Positions 54,130-62,978 are shown, numbered from the stretch's first letter. The stretch is DNA of 64,000 nt from Streptomyces chartreusis NRRL 3882 (GCF_900236475.1 NZ_LT963352.1:6452001-6516000); one strand, 5' to 3'. The notes: generated by a model from the sequence alone, not told the origin. Numbers and translations: made by a program.

Positions 54130-56052
54130 TCAGCGCAGGCCGCCGAGCGAACGCCCGTCCCGCAGCGTGCCCTTCAGCTCGGCCCGCGCCCCCTGCTCGG
54201 CCGGCACGGTCAGCAGACTGGTCCGCGACGACCCGCCGACCCCGCCCGTCGCCCGGATCGACGCGGTCTCCCGGCTGCCGGCGGCCAGCAGATACCAGTC
54301 GCCCGCCTTCGACTTCCACAGCACTCCGGCCAGTACGTGCGGGTCGCGCGCCCCGCACGCCGGAACGTTCTCGGCCTTCGCCGCCACCGCCCCGTACCGC
54401 CCGCCCGGCGTGTGGAACTGGGCGAGCACCCGCGCCCCGCCGCCCCGCCAGGTCTCGGCCCGGGTGCACACCCACGCCGCCGAACCGCTCGCGTCCGGCA
54501 GCGGCTGCTCGTTGAACGCCCAGGCGTTGACGCTCCGCACGCCCGCGGAGCGCACCGTGCCCAGCGAGCAGGCGAACGGCGCCCAGGTGCGCAGCGCCGC
54601 GGCGCCGGCCGCCTCGCGCGGGGACCCGGGCCGGCCGGCCGTGAGCCGGGCCGGAACCAGTTCGCCGAGGTCGGTCAGCAACCGCGTCCGCGTGCCGTCG
54701 GTCAGCTGCAGCACGTTCCACGACGTGCACGCGTCCGACCGCAGGACCGGGCTGGCCAGCGGCGCGGTCACACCGTCGGTGAGGGACAGGTCCATCGCGC
54801 CGGAGCCCGGCTTCATCAGGTCCCGCTCGCCCGCCTTCTCCACCCAAGGGGCGGTCAGATAACGGACGTTGCCGTCGGCCCGGCCCAGGACCACCGCGCC
54901 CGCCTCGGCCCGGCCCGCGCCGTCGACCCGGGCGAAGTCGAGGGCGGCGCCCTGCGTGCCCTCCTTCGGCTCGGCGTACCGGGCGATGCGCAGACCGTCG
55001 TAGAGGATCACCACGCGCGCCGCGTCGACCGTCCCCGCGTACAGCAGCTGGGGCGGTCCGGCCGGGCCGCCGGACGCGGTGCCGGGCGTCGCGGAGACCC
55101 GGACCGTCTCGCCGGGGCGGGCCCAGACGGCCAGGGCGCGGCGCAGCAGGGCCGAGTCGCCGGTGAGGTCGCCGCGGGCCGGCCACACCGAGAAGTCGGT
55201 GCGCGCCGAGCCGCGCCACGCGGTGGGGGAGACCCGGGTCAGCTTCGCGGGGTCCAGGGCGGCCTGGGCGGCCGGATTGCGCGCGTACGGCGGCGCGGCG
55301 GCGCCGTCGGGGCCCCAGCCCTCGCCGGGCAGACCCAGCAGCGCCCCGCACACCAGCAGGGCCGCCCCGGCGGCCAGCGCGGCCTTCAGGTGCTGGCGGC
55401 GCCGCATCAGGTCGGTGGGGCGGGCCTGCAGCGAGCAGGGGTCGAACTCGGGGGAGTCGAGCAGCCCGTACTGCGCGGGGATCCCGTCGGCCTCCAGCAG
55501 CGCACCGTCCGCGTCGGCGACGCTCGCAGCCGTGAGCACCTTGCGTACGCCGTCGTCCGTCAGCCGCTCCAGGCCGCGCAGGGCGTAGGCGGCCCGGGCC
55601 GGGCCGGACAGGGTGGACAGCCGCTGGTCCAGGGCGAGTTCGTCGGCGCCGCCGGAGCGCGGGAACAGCTTCAAGCCCCACACCTGCGGCAGCAGCGGCG
55701 GCAGCTGGGACCTCTTGGGCCATGCCTTGCGCTTCAAGGGCAGCCCCGCCTCCAGAGCCGTACGCAGCACCTGGAGACGGACCAGGGCGTAGCCCGGGTC
55801 GCCGTCCCGGCCGGTGGACTGCGCCGGGATCACCGGGGCCGGGGTGCGGTTGCGGGGGAGGGCCCGCTGGGTGAGGGCGTGCGCGGTGAGGACGCGGCGG
55901 CTGCGGCCCAGCCCGGCTGGCAGCACCAGATAGGCGAGCCGCACGAGCCTCGGGTAGTGCTCGACGAGCGCGGCCTCGGCCTGCTCGACATCGACGACCT
56001 GGCCGGCGGGGGAAGGGGGCGCGGGGCGCTGGGCGACATCCTGTGACTGCAC
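54130..56052 (-). CDS. Sigma-factor-like N-terminus fused to a membrane anchor and large outer domain, 640 aa
   Basis: GTG start. Residues about 22-65 (AEAALVEHYPRLVRLAYLVLP) look like ECF sigma region 2, and about 140-187 (DQRLSTLSGPARAAYALRGLERLTDDGVRKVL) like region 4, both degenerate. A single membrane helix follows at about 222-241 (LKAALAAGAALLVCGALLGL). The 400 residues after it should be outside: WPARGDLTGDS, LLYAGTVDAARVVILYDG, DACTSWNVLQL, and paired Cys (FACSLG, WVCTRAE, VPACGARD). It is not a normal sigma factor since it is membrane-bound. I infer a signal protein in which the sigma-like part may bind RNA polymerase or a regulator. Confidence 0.75.
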   Translation of the reverse strand: MQSQDVAQRPAPPSPAGQVVDVEQAEAALVEHYPRLVRLAYLVLPAGLGRSRRVLTAHALTQRALPRNRTPAPVIPAQSTGRDGDPGYALVRLQVLRTALEAGLPLKRKAWPKRSQLPPLLPQVWGLKLFPRSGGADELALDQRLSTLSGPARAAYALRGLERLTDDGVRKVLTAASVADADGALLEADGIPAQYGLLDSPEFDPCSLQARPTDLMRRRQHLKAALAAGAALLVCGALLGLPGEGWGPDGAAAPPYARNPAAQAALDPAKLTRVSPTAWRGSARTDFSVWPARGDLTGDSALLRRALAVWARPGETVRVSATPGTASGGPAGPPQLLYAGTVDAARVVILYDGLRIARYAEPKEGTQGAALDFARVDGAGRAEAGAVVLGRADGNVRYLTAPWVEKAGERDLMKPGSGAMDLSLTDGVTAPLASPVLRSDACTSWNVLQLTDGTRTRLLTDLGELVPARLTAGRPGSPREAAGAAALRTWAPFACSLGTVRSAGVRSVNAWAFNEQPLPDASGSAAWVCTRAETWRGGGARVLAQFHTPGGRYGAVAAKAENVPACGARDPHVLAGVLWKSKAGDWYLLAAGSRETASIRATGGVGGSSRTSLLTVPAEQGARAELKGTLRDGRSLGGLR

Positions 56053-56100
56053 GTTCAGCAGAACGAGCGAATCGGTGGATGGTCACCTGACAGCGGAGCG

Positions 56101-56628
56101 TCATGCCCCAGGCGACTCCCCGGGCTCCACGAGCAGCCGGGCGTAGTTCGCCATCGAGCGTTGGTAGCGCGGCAGATGCGGGGCCAGGGCGCCGAGGGCC
56201 AGGGACAACGCCTCGCGATCGCGGCCCAGGCTGGACAGGCACAGCGCGAGCGTCGCGCGTACGGGGTCGTCCAGCTCGTCGGAGGGAGCGTCCAGCTCGG
56301 GTGTCAGCAGCGCGACACCCTCCTCCGCCTGCCCGATGTTCCGCAGCGAGCTGGCCAGCTGGATCTTCGTCCGGCGGGTCCTGTAGGGGCTGACCTCGGC
56401 GAGACCGCGGGCCAGCGCCTCCCGGTAGAGCGGGACCGCCTTGTCCGAGTGGCCCGTGGAGTCCCAGGCGCAGGCCTGCTCGAACGGCCCGAGCGGGCTG
56501 CCCTCCGGCAGTTCGGCGACGAGGGCGTCGACGTCGGCACGGAAGCGGGCCTCGTCCTCCTCGGTCTCGGCGTAGCCGTCGAACCGGTCCCACAGGGCGG
56601 CCGTGCGATCTTCCCAGTCCTGGTTCAC
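56101..56628 (-). CDS. Tetratricopeptide repeat protein, 175 aa
   Basis: Begins VNQDWEDRTAALWDRFDGYA. Helical throughout with TPR-like units: SPLGPFEQACAWDSTGHSDKAVPLYREAL (about 54-82), RTKIQLASSLRNIGQAEEGVALL and VRATLALCLSSLGRDREALSLAL. These solenoid repeats usually bind a partner peptide. The GTG at 56628 gives the usual N-terminus; an upstream frame to 56682 is open but lacks a good ribosome site. Close to, and on the same strand as, the sigma-like membrane protein gene (48 bases), so they may be cotranscribed. Confidence 0.75.
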   Translation of the reverse strand: MNQDWEDRTAALWDRFDGYAETEEDEARFRADVDALVAELPEGSPLGPFEQACAWDSTGHSDKAVPLYREALARGLAEVSPYRTRRTKIQLASSLRNIGQAEEGVALLTPELDAPSDELDDPVRATLALCLSSLGRDREALSLALGALAPHLPRYQRSMANYARLLVEPGESPGA

Positions 56629-56776
56629 CGGGACACACTCGCACAGGAGTGCCCACGCCGGACACCGGGTTTTGAGCACCACGGGCTCCGCAGCCGTATC
56701 GAAGGCGAGAGAGCCTTAGCCGGGGCTCCGTGCGGCATGCGTCCGGATTGTGCCGTGACAAGGACCGGAGGAACAG

Positions 56777-57223
56777 ATGAGGGTGACCCGACCGATGCTC
56801 GCGCTGAGCGGCGCGGTGGCGATACTGGCGCTGGCCGGCTGCGGATCCGGCGGCAAGGACGAGGCGGCCGTGCCGGAGGCGGTGACCGGCAGCCTGGAGC
56901 ACATCGCGGCAGAGGCCAAGTGCAAGCCCGACATGCAGACCGACGCGGACGAGATCCGCCAGGCCCTCTGCAAGAAGGGCAAGGAGAAATACGTCCTCGC
57001 GACCTTCGCCACCGACCGCGGTCAGCGCGAATGGCTGAACAGCGCCAAGGACTACGGCGGCTACTACCTCGTCGGCCGCAAGTGGGTCGCCATCGGCCAG
57101 GAGAAGACGGTCACGGCGCTCCAGGGCACCCTCGGCGGAACCATGGAGGAGGGCTCCGAGCACATGAACCCCGGCGGCAGCCACAACAAGGGCGGTCACG
57201 ACGGCGGCAGCCATCACGGCTGA
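56777..57223 (+). CDS. Secreted lipoprotein with His/Gly-rich C-terminus, 148 aa
   Basis: Lipobox in LALSGAVAILALAGCG, with Cys22 as the anchor. The mature domain (EAVTGSLEHIAAEAKCKPD..., two Cys, then KEKYVLATFATD, KDYGGYYLVGRKWV) is a small alpha/beta domain found in Streptomyces lipoproteins; I cannot name its function. The tail NPGGSHNKGGHDGGSHHG is rich in His, suggesting metal binding. GGAGGAACAG precedes the ATG. Confidence 0.85.
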   Translation: MRVTRPMLALSGAVAILALAGCGSGGKDEAAVPEAVTGSLEHIAAEAKCKPDMQTDADEIRQALCKKGKEKYVLATFATDRGQREWLNSAKDYGGYYLVGRKWVAIGQEKTVTALQGTLGGTMEEGSEHMNPGGSHNKGGHDGGSHHG

Positions 57224-57243
57224 CCGCGCGGGCCGGGGCGAGC

Positions 57244-57279
57244 GAAAGCCGGCGGTGGGAAATCCCACCGCCGGCTTTC
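57244..57279. terminator. Bidirectional hairpin terminator
   Basis: GAAAGCCGGCGGTGGGA (57244-57260) and TCCCACCGCCGGCTTTC (57263-57279): perfect 17-bp stem with only two bases in the drawn loop. It separates the convergent lipoprotein and DUF1996 genes. Confidence 0.92.
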
Positions 57280-57300
57280 CGCTGCTTTACCGAGTGAGGA

Positions 57301-58845
57301 CTACTGGCAGTCCTCGCCGTTGTTGATGCACTGGACCATCTCGTTCATCACGTTCTCGTCGAAGAAGTTGATGAAGTCGTTGTGGTCGGTGATCGCCTTG
57401 TGCAGCTGCTCCGGGAAGGAGTCCACCGCGAACGCGTTCTGGATCTGCCCGTTGTTGATCTGCGGCGCCGGGACGTCGTAGACCAGGCGGACCTGGAGCT
57501 GGGGGATCGCCTTGAAGCCGTTCGAGCAGCTGCCGTCCGCCTCCACGAAGTCCACGTGGGTGCGGTGGTTGGCGCTGTCGATGTTCTGGCCGTCCCAGCA
57601 GCTCTGGAAGTTGGACGTCCGCACCACGGAGCTGCCCTCGGGGCAGATCGGGTACTTGTCCGTCACCTGCCGGTCCTCGAAGCCGGTGCAGCTCCAGGAG
57701 GTGTTGGCGTTGTTCAGGCCGTTGGTGAAGGACTTGGCGTCACCGGTGATGATGCGCAGGGCCTTCGGCATCGCGACGACGTCGCTCGTCCGGTTGCCGA
57801 CGAACTTCAGCTGGGCCTCGGCGGGCTCGACGATCTTGCCGACGTTGCCGTCCTGACCGCCACCGGGCTGGCCCTGGTCGATGTCCTGAGTACCGTCCTG
57901 GATACGGATGACCGGCCAGAAGTACGACGACTTGTCGCCCTGGTTCTGGCAGGACGTCTCGGCGTTCGCCAGGTCCTCGTCGCTCGCGAAGGCGTTGTTG
58001 CTCTGGTTGCCGACGTAGTCGTGCTGGTGCTGCGCGCCGTTGGAGACGCCGGGCGCCACGATCACGTTGTCCGAGTTGCGGTTCTCGTTCTCGTTGGTGC
58101 CGCAGTTCGTGGTGAACGAGCCCGTGGAACCACCGTCGCCGTTCGCGGCGAGGCCGTTCGGCAGGTTGCGGGAGTTCGGCTGGACATCCTCGATGTTGAT
58201 GAAGTCGTCGGCCACCGGGCCGTTGCCGGCCTGACCGCCGTTGCCGCCCTGACCCTGGTCCTGGCCGTTGTCACCGCCCTGGTCCTGACCGCCGTTGTTC
58301 TGGCCCTGGTCCTGACCGTCGTTGTTCTGGCCGTCGTTGTTCTGGCCGCCCCCGGCGTTGCCGTCGTTGGTGTTCGCGTCGGCGGCCATGCCCTTGCACT
58401 CGGCCATCTGGGCGAGGTTGTCCGGGGCCTGTCCGCCCACCCGCCGGATGTTGATGCCGATCCGGTCGATGGCCGCGGTCCGCTTCGACTTCAGCGGGCC
58501 GAGGATGGCGTTGTTGACGAAGCCCGGGTCACCGGCCTGAGCCTGGCGCGTGGAGGCGAGCCGGGTGTAGGCCTCGCTGATCTGCTTGTCGAGGTTCGCC
58601 AGCTCCTTGTCCACCCCCTGGCGGGCACCGTCCGGCACATCGGTCAGTTGCTGTCCGACGTCCGGGCACTGGATCGTGGCGATCTGCGCGCCCGCGGACT
58701 TCGTCTGGTTCGCCGAGTTCTCCTCATGCGCCGAGGCATAGAAGTTTGCCCAGATCAGCCCGCCCCCACCGAGCGCTAGGGCCGCCGATGCGGCTATGGC
58801 CTTGGTGGCCAGCGGCGTCCGGCGTTTTCTTGTGTTGCGTCCCAT
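57301..58845 (-). CDS. Secreted DUF1996 protein with Asn/Gln/Gly-rich linker, 514 aa
   Basis: MGRNTRKRRTPLATKAIAAS starts a signal-anchor (helix about 12-34). Residues 60-155 form a Cys-containing helical domain (IQCPDVGQQL ... MAECKGM). A linker at about 157-210 consists of repeated NNDGQ, NNGGQ and GQDQG units. The C-terminal DUF1996 domain (about 211-500) has VAPGVSNGAQHQHDYVGN, SSYFWPVIRI, SWSCTG, FQSCWDGQNIDSANHRTHVD and several Cys pairs, probably a carbohydrate- or wall-related fold as in fungal relatives. AGAGGAGTTCC precedes the ATG. Confidence 0.88.
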   Translation of the reverse strand: MGRNTRKRRTPLATKAIAASAALALGGGGLIWANFYASAHEENSANQTKSAGAQIATIQCPDVGQQLTDVPDGARQGVDKELANLDKQISEAYTRLASTRQAQAGDPGFVNNAILGPLKSKRTAAIDRIGINIRRVGGQAPDNLAQMAECKGMAADANTNDGNAGGGQNNDGQNNDGQDQGQNNGGQDQGGDNGQDQGQGGNGGQAGNGPVADDFINIEDVQPNSRNLPNGLAANGDGGSTGSFTTNCGTNENENRNSDNVIVAPGVSNGAQHQHDYVGNQSNNAFASDEDLANAETSCQNQGDKSSYFWPVIRIQDGTQDIDQGQPGGGQDGNVGKIVEPAEAQLKFVGNRTSDVVAMPKALRIITGDAKSFTNGLNNANTSWSCTGFEDRQVTDKYPICPEGSSVVRTSNFQSCWDGQNIDSANHRTHVDFVEADGSCSNGFKAIPQLQVRLVYDVPAPQINNGQIQNAFAVDSFPEQLHKAITDHNDFINFFDENVMNEMVQCINNGEDCQ

Positions 58846-59047
58846 GGAACTCCTCTGACTTCCTTTTTCGGGGGCATCGAGGCGCCCGACAGGAGTGAAG
58901 CGGCTCCCTTCCATACGGAGGCCGTCCCAGGGGTGTTCAGATGTCTCGGAAATTGATGCGAGATTCGTGAGGGAGCTGTGTTCTCAACAGCCCCTGTCAC
59001 ACCGGGAGTTGTTGATCCCCGACCGTGGGTGAAAAGCCGGTCCGATA

Positions 59048-59701
59048 TCACCGGCCGTGGTCGAGATACGCGAGAACCGCCAGCACGCGCCGGTTGTCGT
59101 CGTCCGAGACCTCCAGTCCCAGTTTGGCGAAGATGTTCGCGGTGTGCTTGGCGATCGCCCGTTCCGTCACGACCAGCCTGCCCGCGATCGCCGCGTTGGA
59201 CCGGCCCTGCGCCATCAGCTCCAGCACCTCCCGCTCCCGGGGCGTCAGCCGGGCCAGCGGTCGGTCGTCGCCGGACTGCCGCGCCAGCAGCTGCTGGATG
59301 ACCTGCGGATCCATCGCCGTACCACCGGCGGCGACCCGCCGCACCGCGTCCACGAACTGCTCGGCGTCGAACACCCGGTCCTTCAGCAGGTATCCGACGC
59401 CGCCGCTGCCGTCGGCGAGCAGCTCCCGCGCGTACAGCTGCTCCACGTGCTGGGAGAGCACCAGCACCGGCAGCCCGGGCCGCTTCCTGCGGGCGTCGAG
59501 CGCGCACTGCAGCCCCTCGTCGGTGTGCGTGGGCGGCAGGCGGACGTCGACCACGGCGACGTCCGGCTCCAGCTCGGCCAGCGCGGCGGCCAGTTCGGGC
59601 CCGGACTCGACGGCCGCCGCGATCTCGAAGTCGTGCGCCTGGAGCAGCCGGACGAGTCCGTCGCGCAGCAGGAAGAGGTCTTCGGCTAGGACAACGCGCA
59701 A
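59048..59701 (-). CDS. NarL/LuxR family response regulator, 217 aa
   Basis: Receiver domain: VVLAEDLFLLRDGL, phospho-acceptor Asp52 in VAVVDVRLPP, Ser/Thr in VLVLSQHV. Output domain: LARLTPREREVLELMAQGRSN, LVVTERAIAKHTANIFAKLGL, a LuxR-type helix-turn-helix. TTG at 59701 is the only credible start (GGAGAT just upstream), giving a 16-base overlap with the kinase stop, so translation is coupled. It pairs with the histidine kinase before it. Confidence 0.9.
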   Translation of the reverse strand: MRVVLAEDLFLLRDGLVRLLQAHDFEIAAAVESGPELAAALAELEPDVAVVDVRLPPTHTDEGLQCALDARRKRPGLPVLVLSQHVEQLYARELLADGSGGVGYLLKDRVFDAEQFVDAVRRVAAGGTAMDPQVIQQLLARQSGDDRPLARLTPREREVLELMAQGRSNAAIAGRLVVTERAIAKHTANIFAKLGLEVSDDDNRRVLAVLAYLDHGR

Positions 59702-60951
59702 GGGATCTCCATGGTGACCATGGTGGGACCGCCCGCGGGGCTGCCGACGGCCAGGACGCCGTCGAATGTACCCAGTCGCCGCTCGACCCCGGCCAGCCCC
59801 GAACCGGCCCCGATCACCGCACCGCCCTTGCCGTTGTCGGTGACGGTCGCCCGCAGACGGCCGTCCGCGTGGTGCAGGTCGATCCAGATCCGGTCGGCGC
59901 CGGAGTGCTTCACGGCGTTGGTGAGCACCTCGCTCACGGCGAAGTACGCGGCCGACTCCACGGGCGCCTCCGCCCGCCCGGGCAGGTCCACGTTCACCTC
60001 GGTGACCACCGGCAACCGCAGCGCCAGCGCCCGTACGGCGTCGCCCAGTCCGCGCTCGGCCAGGACCGGCGGATGGATGCCGCGCACCAGCTCGCGTAGC
60101 TCGGACAGCGCCTCGACCGAGGACCTGCGGGCCTGCGCGATCAGCTCCTTGGCCTTGGCCGGGTCCTTGTCGAGGAGCGCCTCGATGGTGCCCAGGTCCA
60201 TGCCGACCGCGACCAGCCGGGCCTGGGCACCGTCGTGCAGGTCCCGTTCGATGCGCCGCAGTTCGGCGGCGGAGGTGTCGACGGCATCGCGCCGCGTCTC
60301 GGTCAGGACCCGCACCCGCTCGGCCAGTGCGCGCTGGCCCGAGCCCAGCACGGCCTGGGTGAGCCGGAAGTGGACGTCCAGCAGCAGCGGGGTGAGGAAG
60401 TGCGCGAAGAAGAGGACGACCAGACCCAGGGCGGCGGCACCGAACGCCGACAGCTGCCCGGTGACCTCGACGAAGCCGTACCAGTACCCCTCGGGGAAGA
60501 CCCGCCACAGCCCGGCCGCGAGGGCGAACCCCTCCAACGGGTACAGCCACAGCGCGGCCGGCAGCAGCGCGGTGAGGAACCCCGCCGTCATGTCGACCGG
60601 CAGCCACATCTGGTCCCGCCAGGTCGCCGGGTCGCGCAGCATCCCGAACGTGCGCGACCACGGATTGGCGTCCCTCGGCAGCGGCCGGTACGCCGGAGGT
60701 ATCCGCACCCCGCCCCACTCCGCCGCGAGCACCCGCCGCCAGTTCGCGAACGCCCGCACCCCCTTCAGTACGTACGGCGTCGTGACGAGCCCGATCCCGA
60801 TCGGGATGAGCGCCATGGACACCAGGGACAGGGTGAAGCACAGCACCGCCCCCGGCAGGGAGACCAGGGCGACCCCCAGCCCCCGCATCGCCGCGAGTAC
60901 GAGGCCCCGCCCCTTCGTGCGCCCGTTGCCGCTCTTCATGTCGGTGGTCAT
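59686..60951 (-). CDS. Sensor histidine kinase of the NarL type (HisKA_3), 421 aa
   Basis: Four to five membrane helices in a sensor region of about 195 residues (ALVSLPGAVLCFTLSL, MALIPIGIGLV, TAGFLTALLPAALWLYP, AFGAAALGLVVLFFAHFL), resembling the DUF4118-less short sensor domain of Streptomyces 'sensor domain-containing' kinases. Phospho-acceptor His239 in RRIERDLHDGAQARLV; N-box YFAVSEVLTNAVKHSGA; G-box VTDNGKGGAVIGAGSGLAGVERR. ATG at 60951. Cognate regulator overlaps downstream. The stimulus is not evident; many relatives sense membrane stress. Confidence 0.92.
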   Translation of the reverse strand: MTTDMKSGNGRTKGRGLVLAAMRGLGVALVSLPGAVLCFTLSLVSMALIPIGIGLVTTPYVLKGVRAFANWRRVLAAEWGGVRIPPAYRPLPRDANPWSRTFGMLRDPATWRDQMWLPVDMTAGFLTALLPAALWLYPLEGFALAAGLWRVFPEGYWYGFVEVTGQLSAFGAAALGLVVLFFAHFLTPLLLDVHFRLTQAVLGSGQRALAERVRVLTETRRDAVDTSAAELRRIERDLHDGAQARLVAVGMDLGTIEALLDKDPAKAKELIAQARRSSVEALSELRELVRGIHPPVLAERGLGDAVRALALRLPVVTEVNVDLPGRAEAPVESAAYFAVSEVLTNAVKHSGADRIWIDLHHADGRLRATVTDNGKGGAVIGAGSGLAGVERRLGTFDGVLAVGSPAGGPTMVTMEIPCALS

Positions 60952-61036
60952 GGCGTCAGTCTCGCCGAGCGGGGGTGCGGGGTCACTGGGCCGGAACACC
61001 CGCTCCAGGGGTGGTGCTACGTACACCTCGCACGCC

Positions 61037-62038
61037 TCAGCCCGTCCCCAGCACCTTCGCCTCCACCTCCGGGTCGAGGCCCGAGCTCGGCCGGTCCGGG
61101 CGCTGGGGCGCCACCCCGCCGACGTCCTGGAGCCACCGCCACGTGTCGGCCACGGTCTCTTCCACGGGCCGGCAGCTCAGCCCCGCCGCGACCGCCCGGG
61201 AGACGTCCCTGTTGTGCAGGGCGTCGTGCAGGTCACTGCCCGGCGGCACCCACACCGGCAGCTCGGTCCACGGCTGGATGCCCGCCCGGAGGATCACCTC
61301 CGGCTCGGTCCAGCGGAGTTCGGCCGCGCCGCCGGTGACCCGTGCGCAGGTGTCCAGCAGCTCGCCCATCGTGGTGTGCCCCTGCGGACTGACCAGGTTG
61401 TACGGCCCGCTCAGCTCCCGCTCCGACGCGTGCAGGACCCACTCGGCCAGGTCACGGACGTCCACGTACTGGAGGGCCAGCTCGCGCGGGCCCGGGGCCA
61501 GCACCGGGCCGCCGCGCGCCATCCGGCCCAGCCACCAGGGCAGCCGGCCGATGTTCTCGTACGGGCCGAGGATCAGCCCGGCCCGGACGAGCACCGACCG
61601 GTCCTCGCCGAAGGCGTCCAGCACGGCCAGTTCACCACCGCGCTTGTCCTGTGCGTACGCGGTCTGCTCCGCGTCGGCCGAGGCGCCCTCCACCAGCGGC
61701 GCGTCCTCGCCGTGCCCGGCGCTCCGGGGCCACGCGTACACCGAGCAGCTCGACACGTACACGTACCGACGGGCGCGGCCCCGCAGCAGCCGCGCCGCGT
61801 CCCGCACCGCCCGGGGCGCCGCTGACCAGGTGTCGACCACGACGTCCCACTCGCCCGGGTCCTCGGCGAGGGCGGCCGGACCGCCGGGCGTGCTGCGGTC
61901 GCCGAGCAGCGACCGCACGCCCGGCGGTGCCTCGTGCCGCCCCCGGTGGAAGACGGTCACCTCCCAGCCCCGCCCCAGGGCCGCCTCCACGACGGCCCGG
62001 CCCACGAACTCCGTACCACCCAGCATCAGAAGTCTCAT
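61037..62038 (-). CDS. NAD-dependent epimerase/dehydratase-like protein, 333 aa
   Basis: Extended short-chain dehydrogenase fold. N-terminal MRLLMLGGTEFVGRAVVEAAL is the GGxxFxG nucleotide loop. VVDTWSAAPRAVRDAARLL and YVYVSSCSVYAW follow, then active-site YAQDKRGGELA with Tyr and Lys (YxxxK), typical of NAD sugar epimerases. C-terminal part (VDVRDLAEWVL, YNLVSPQG) matches reductase-type homologues. Substrate unknown. ATG at 62038. Follows the orphan regulator gene on the same strand after 75 bases. Confidence 0.88.
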   Translation of the reverse strand: MRLLMLGGTEFVGRAVVEAALGRGWEVTVFHRGRHEAPPGVRSLLGDRSTPGGPAALAEDPGEWDVVVDTWSAAPRAVRDAARLLRGRARRYVYVSSCSVYAWPRSAGHGEDAPLVEGASADAEQTAYAQDKRGGELAVLDAFGEDRSVLVRAGLILGPYENIGRLPWWLGRMARGGPVLAPGPRELALQYVDVRDLAEWVLHASERELSGPYNLVSPQGHTTMGELLDTCARVTGGAAELRWTEPEVILRAGIQPWTELPVWVPPGSDLHDALHNRDVSRAVAAGLSCRPVEETVADTWRWLQDVGGVAPQRPDRPSSGLDPEVEAKVLGTG

Positions 62039-62113
62039 GCCGTCGACCCTGCCCGCCGGGGCGGCGGGACGGAACGCGTGTCTGCCGTCAGCAGACGGGC
62101 GGGTACCGGCGGC

Positions 62114-62737
62114 TCAGCCACCCACGGGGGGCACGTACTTGTAGCCGACCCGGCGCACCGTGCGGATCGTGTCGCGGTGTTCGGCCCCCAGCTTGCGGCG
62201 CAGGCGGGCGATGTGGACGTCGACCGTACGGCCGTCGCCCACGTGCCCGTAGCCCCACACCGTGCCGACCAGCTGGTCGCGGGTGTGCACCCGGCCCGGA
62301 TGCGCCACCAGGTGGGCCAGCAGCTCGAACTCCAGATACGTGAGATCGAGCGGCCGCCCGGCCACCTCGGCGGTGCGCTGCACGGTGTCGACCCGGATCG
62401 GCGGCTCGCCGCCCGGCTCGGGCCCCGCGGGGCCCGCGGTGTCGTGAAGGCCCGCGGGGCCTCCGGGACGGGCGGCCTGCGGCCGGTCCGGCACCGCCAC
62501 CGGGAACGGCGGCTGCTGGTCGGCCGGGACGAGCACCAAAAAGCCGATCATCGGCGGCTGCCCGGGGAGCGTGGGCAGGGTGTGCTGCGGCGCCGGCAGC
62601 CAAGTGGCGCCCGGGGGCAGCAGATCCGCGACCGTCACCACCTCGTCCCGGTCGACGGCACGCAGCCGGTGCCGGGGCCCGGTGGCCGACGGGGAGTTGA
62701 CGGGGGCGGCGGTGGACAGGGAACGAGTGGTCGCCAT
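62114..62737 (-). CDS. Orphan winged-helix (OmpR/PhoB-type) regulator without a receiver domain, 207 aa
   Basis: C-terminal 95 residues are a complete OmpR winged helix: PLDLTYLEFELLAHLVAHPGRVHTRDQL then GDGRTVDVHIARLRRKLG and IRTVRRVGYKYVPP. The N-terminal 110 residues are Pro-rich and lack the phospho-acceptor Asp of a receiver. LRAVDRDEVVTVADLL and PPMIGFLVLVPADQQ suggest a small ligand or partner segment. ATG at 62737; ribosome site weak (GAGCTGACC). It lies beside glnII on the same strand, so nitrogen-related control is a possibility, not shown. Confidence 0.82.
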   Translation of the reverse strand: MATTRSLSTAAPVNSPSATGPRHRLRAVDRDEVVTVADLLPPGATWLPAPQHTLPTLPGQPPMIGFLVLVPADQQPPFPVAVPDRPQAARPGGPAGLHDTAGPAGPEPGGEPPIRVDTVQRTAEVAGRPLDLTYLEFELLAHLVAHPGRVHTRDQLVGTVWGYGHVGDGRTVDVHIARLRRKLGAEHRDTIRTVRRVGYKYVPPVGG

Positions 62738-62855
62738 GAGAGGTCAGCTCTTTCGCGCGAGGAGTTCGTCGGGAGGATCGACGGCCGCGAGTTCGTGGTC
62801 GGGCTCGCCGAGGACGTACGCGGTTCGCGCTGGCCGAAGGCCGGGGTGTACGGCT

Positions 62856-62978
62856 TTAGAGGGCCGGCGCGTTCGTCGCGCGGCAACACACCCGGTCGAA
62901 GTCGTGGTCCTGACGGGACGGCCAGAAGGGCTCGAGGTCATGGCGACCCGTCGCGGTGTGCTTCTGGTAGCTGGCCAT
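62856..62978 (-). CDS. Possible small protein or leader peptide, 40 aa
   Basis: Reads MASYQKHTATGRHDLEPFWP and ends RVCCRATNAPAL. Third codon positions are mostly G or C, as in real genes here, and the amino-acid composition is balanced rather than Arg/Pro-rich like shadow frames. Weak points: no clear ribosome site before the ATG at 62978. The adjacent Cys codons near the end, about 120 bases before the winged-helix gene, could also mean a regulatory upstream frame. Function unknown. Confidence 0.5.
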   Translation of the reverse strand: MASYQKHTATGRHDLEPFWPSRQDHDFDRVCCRATNAPAL

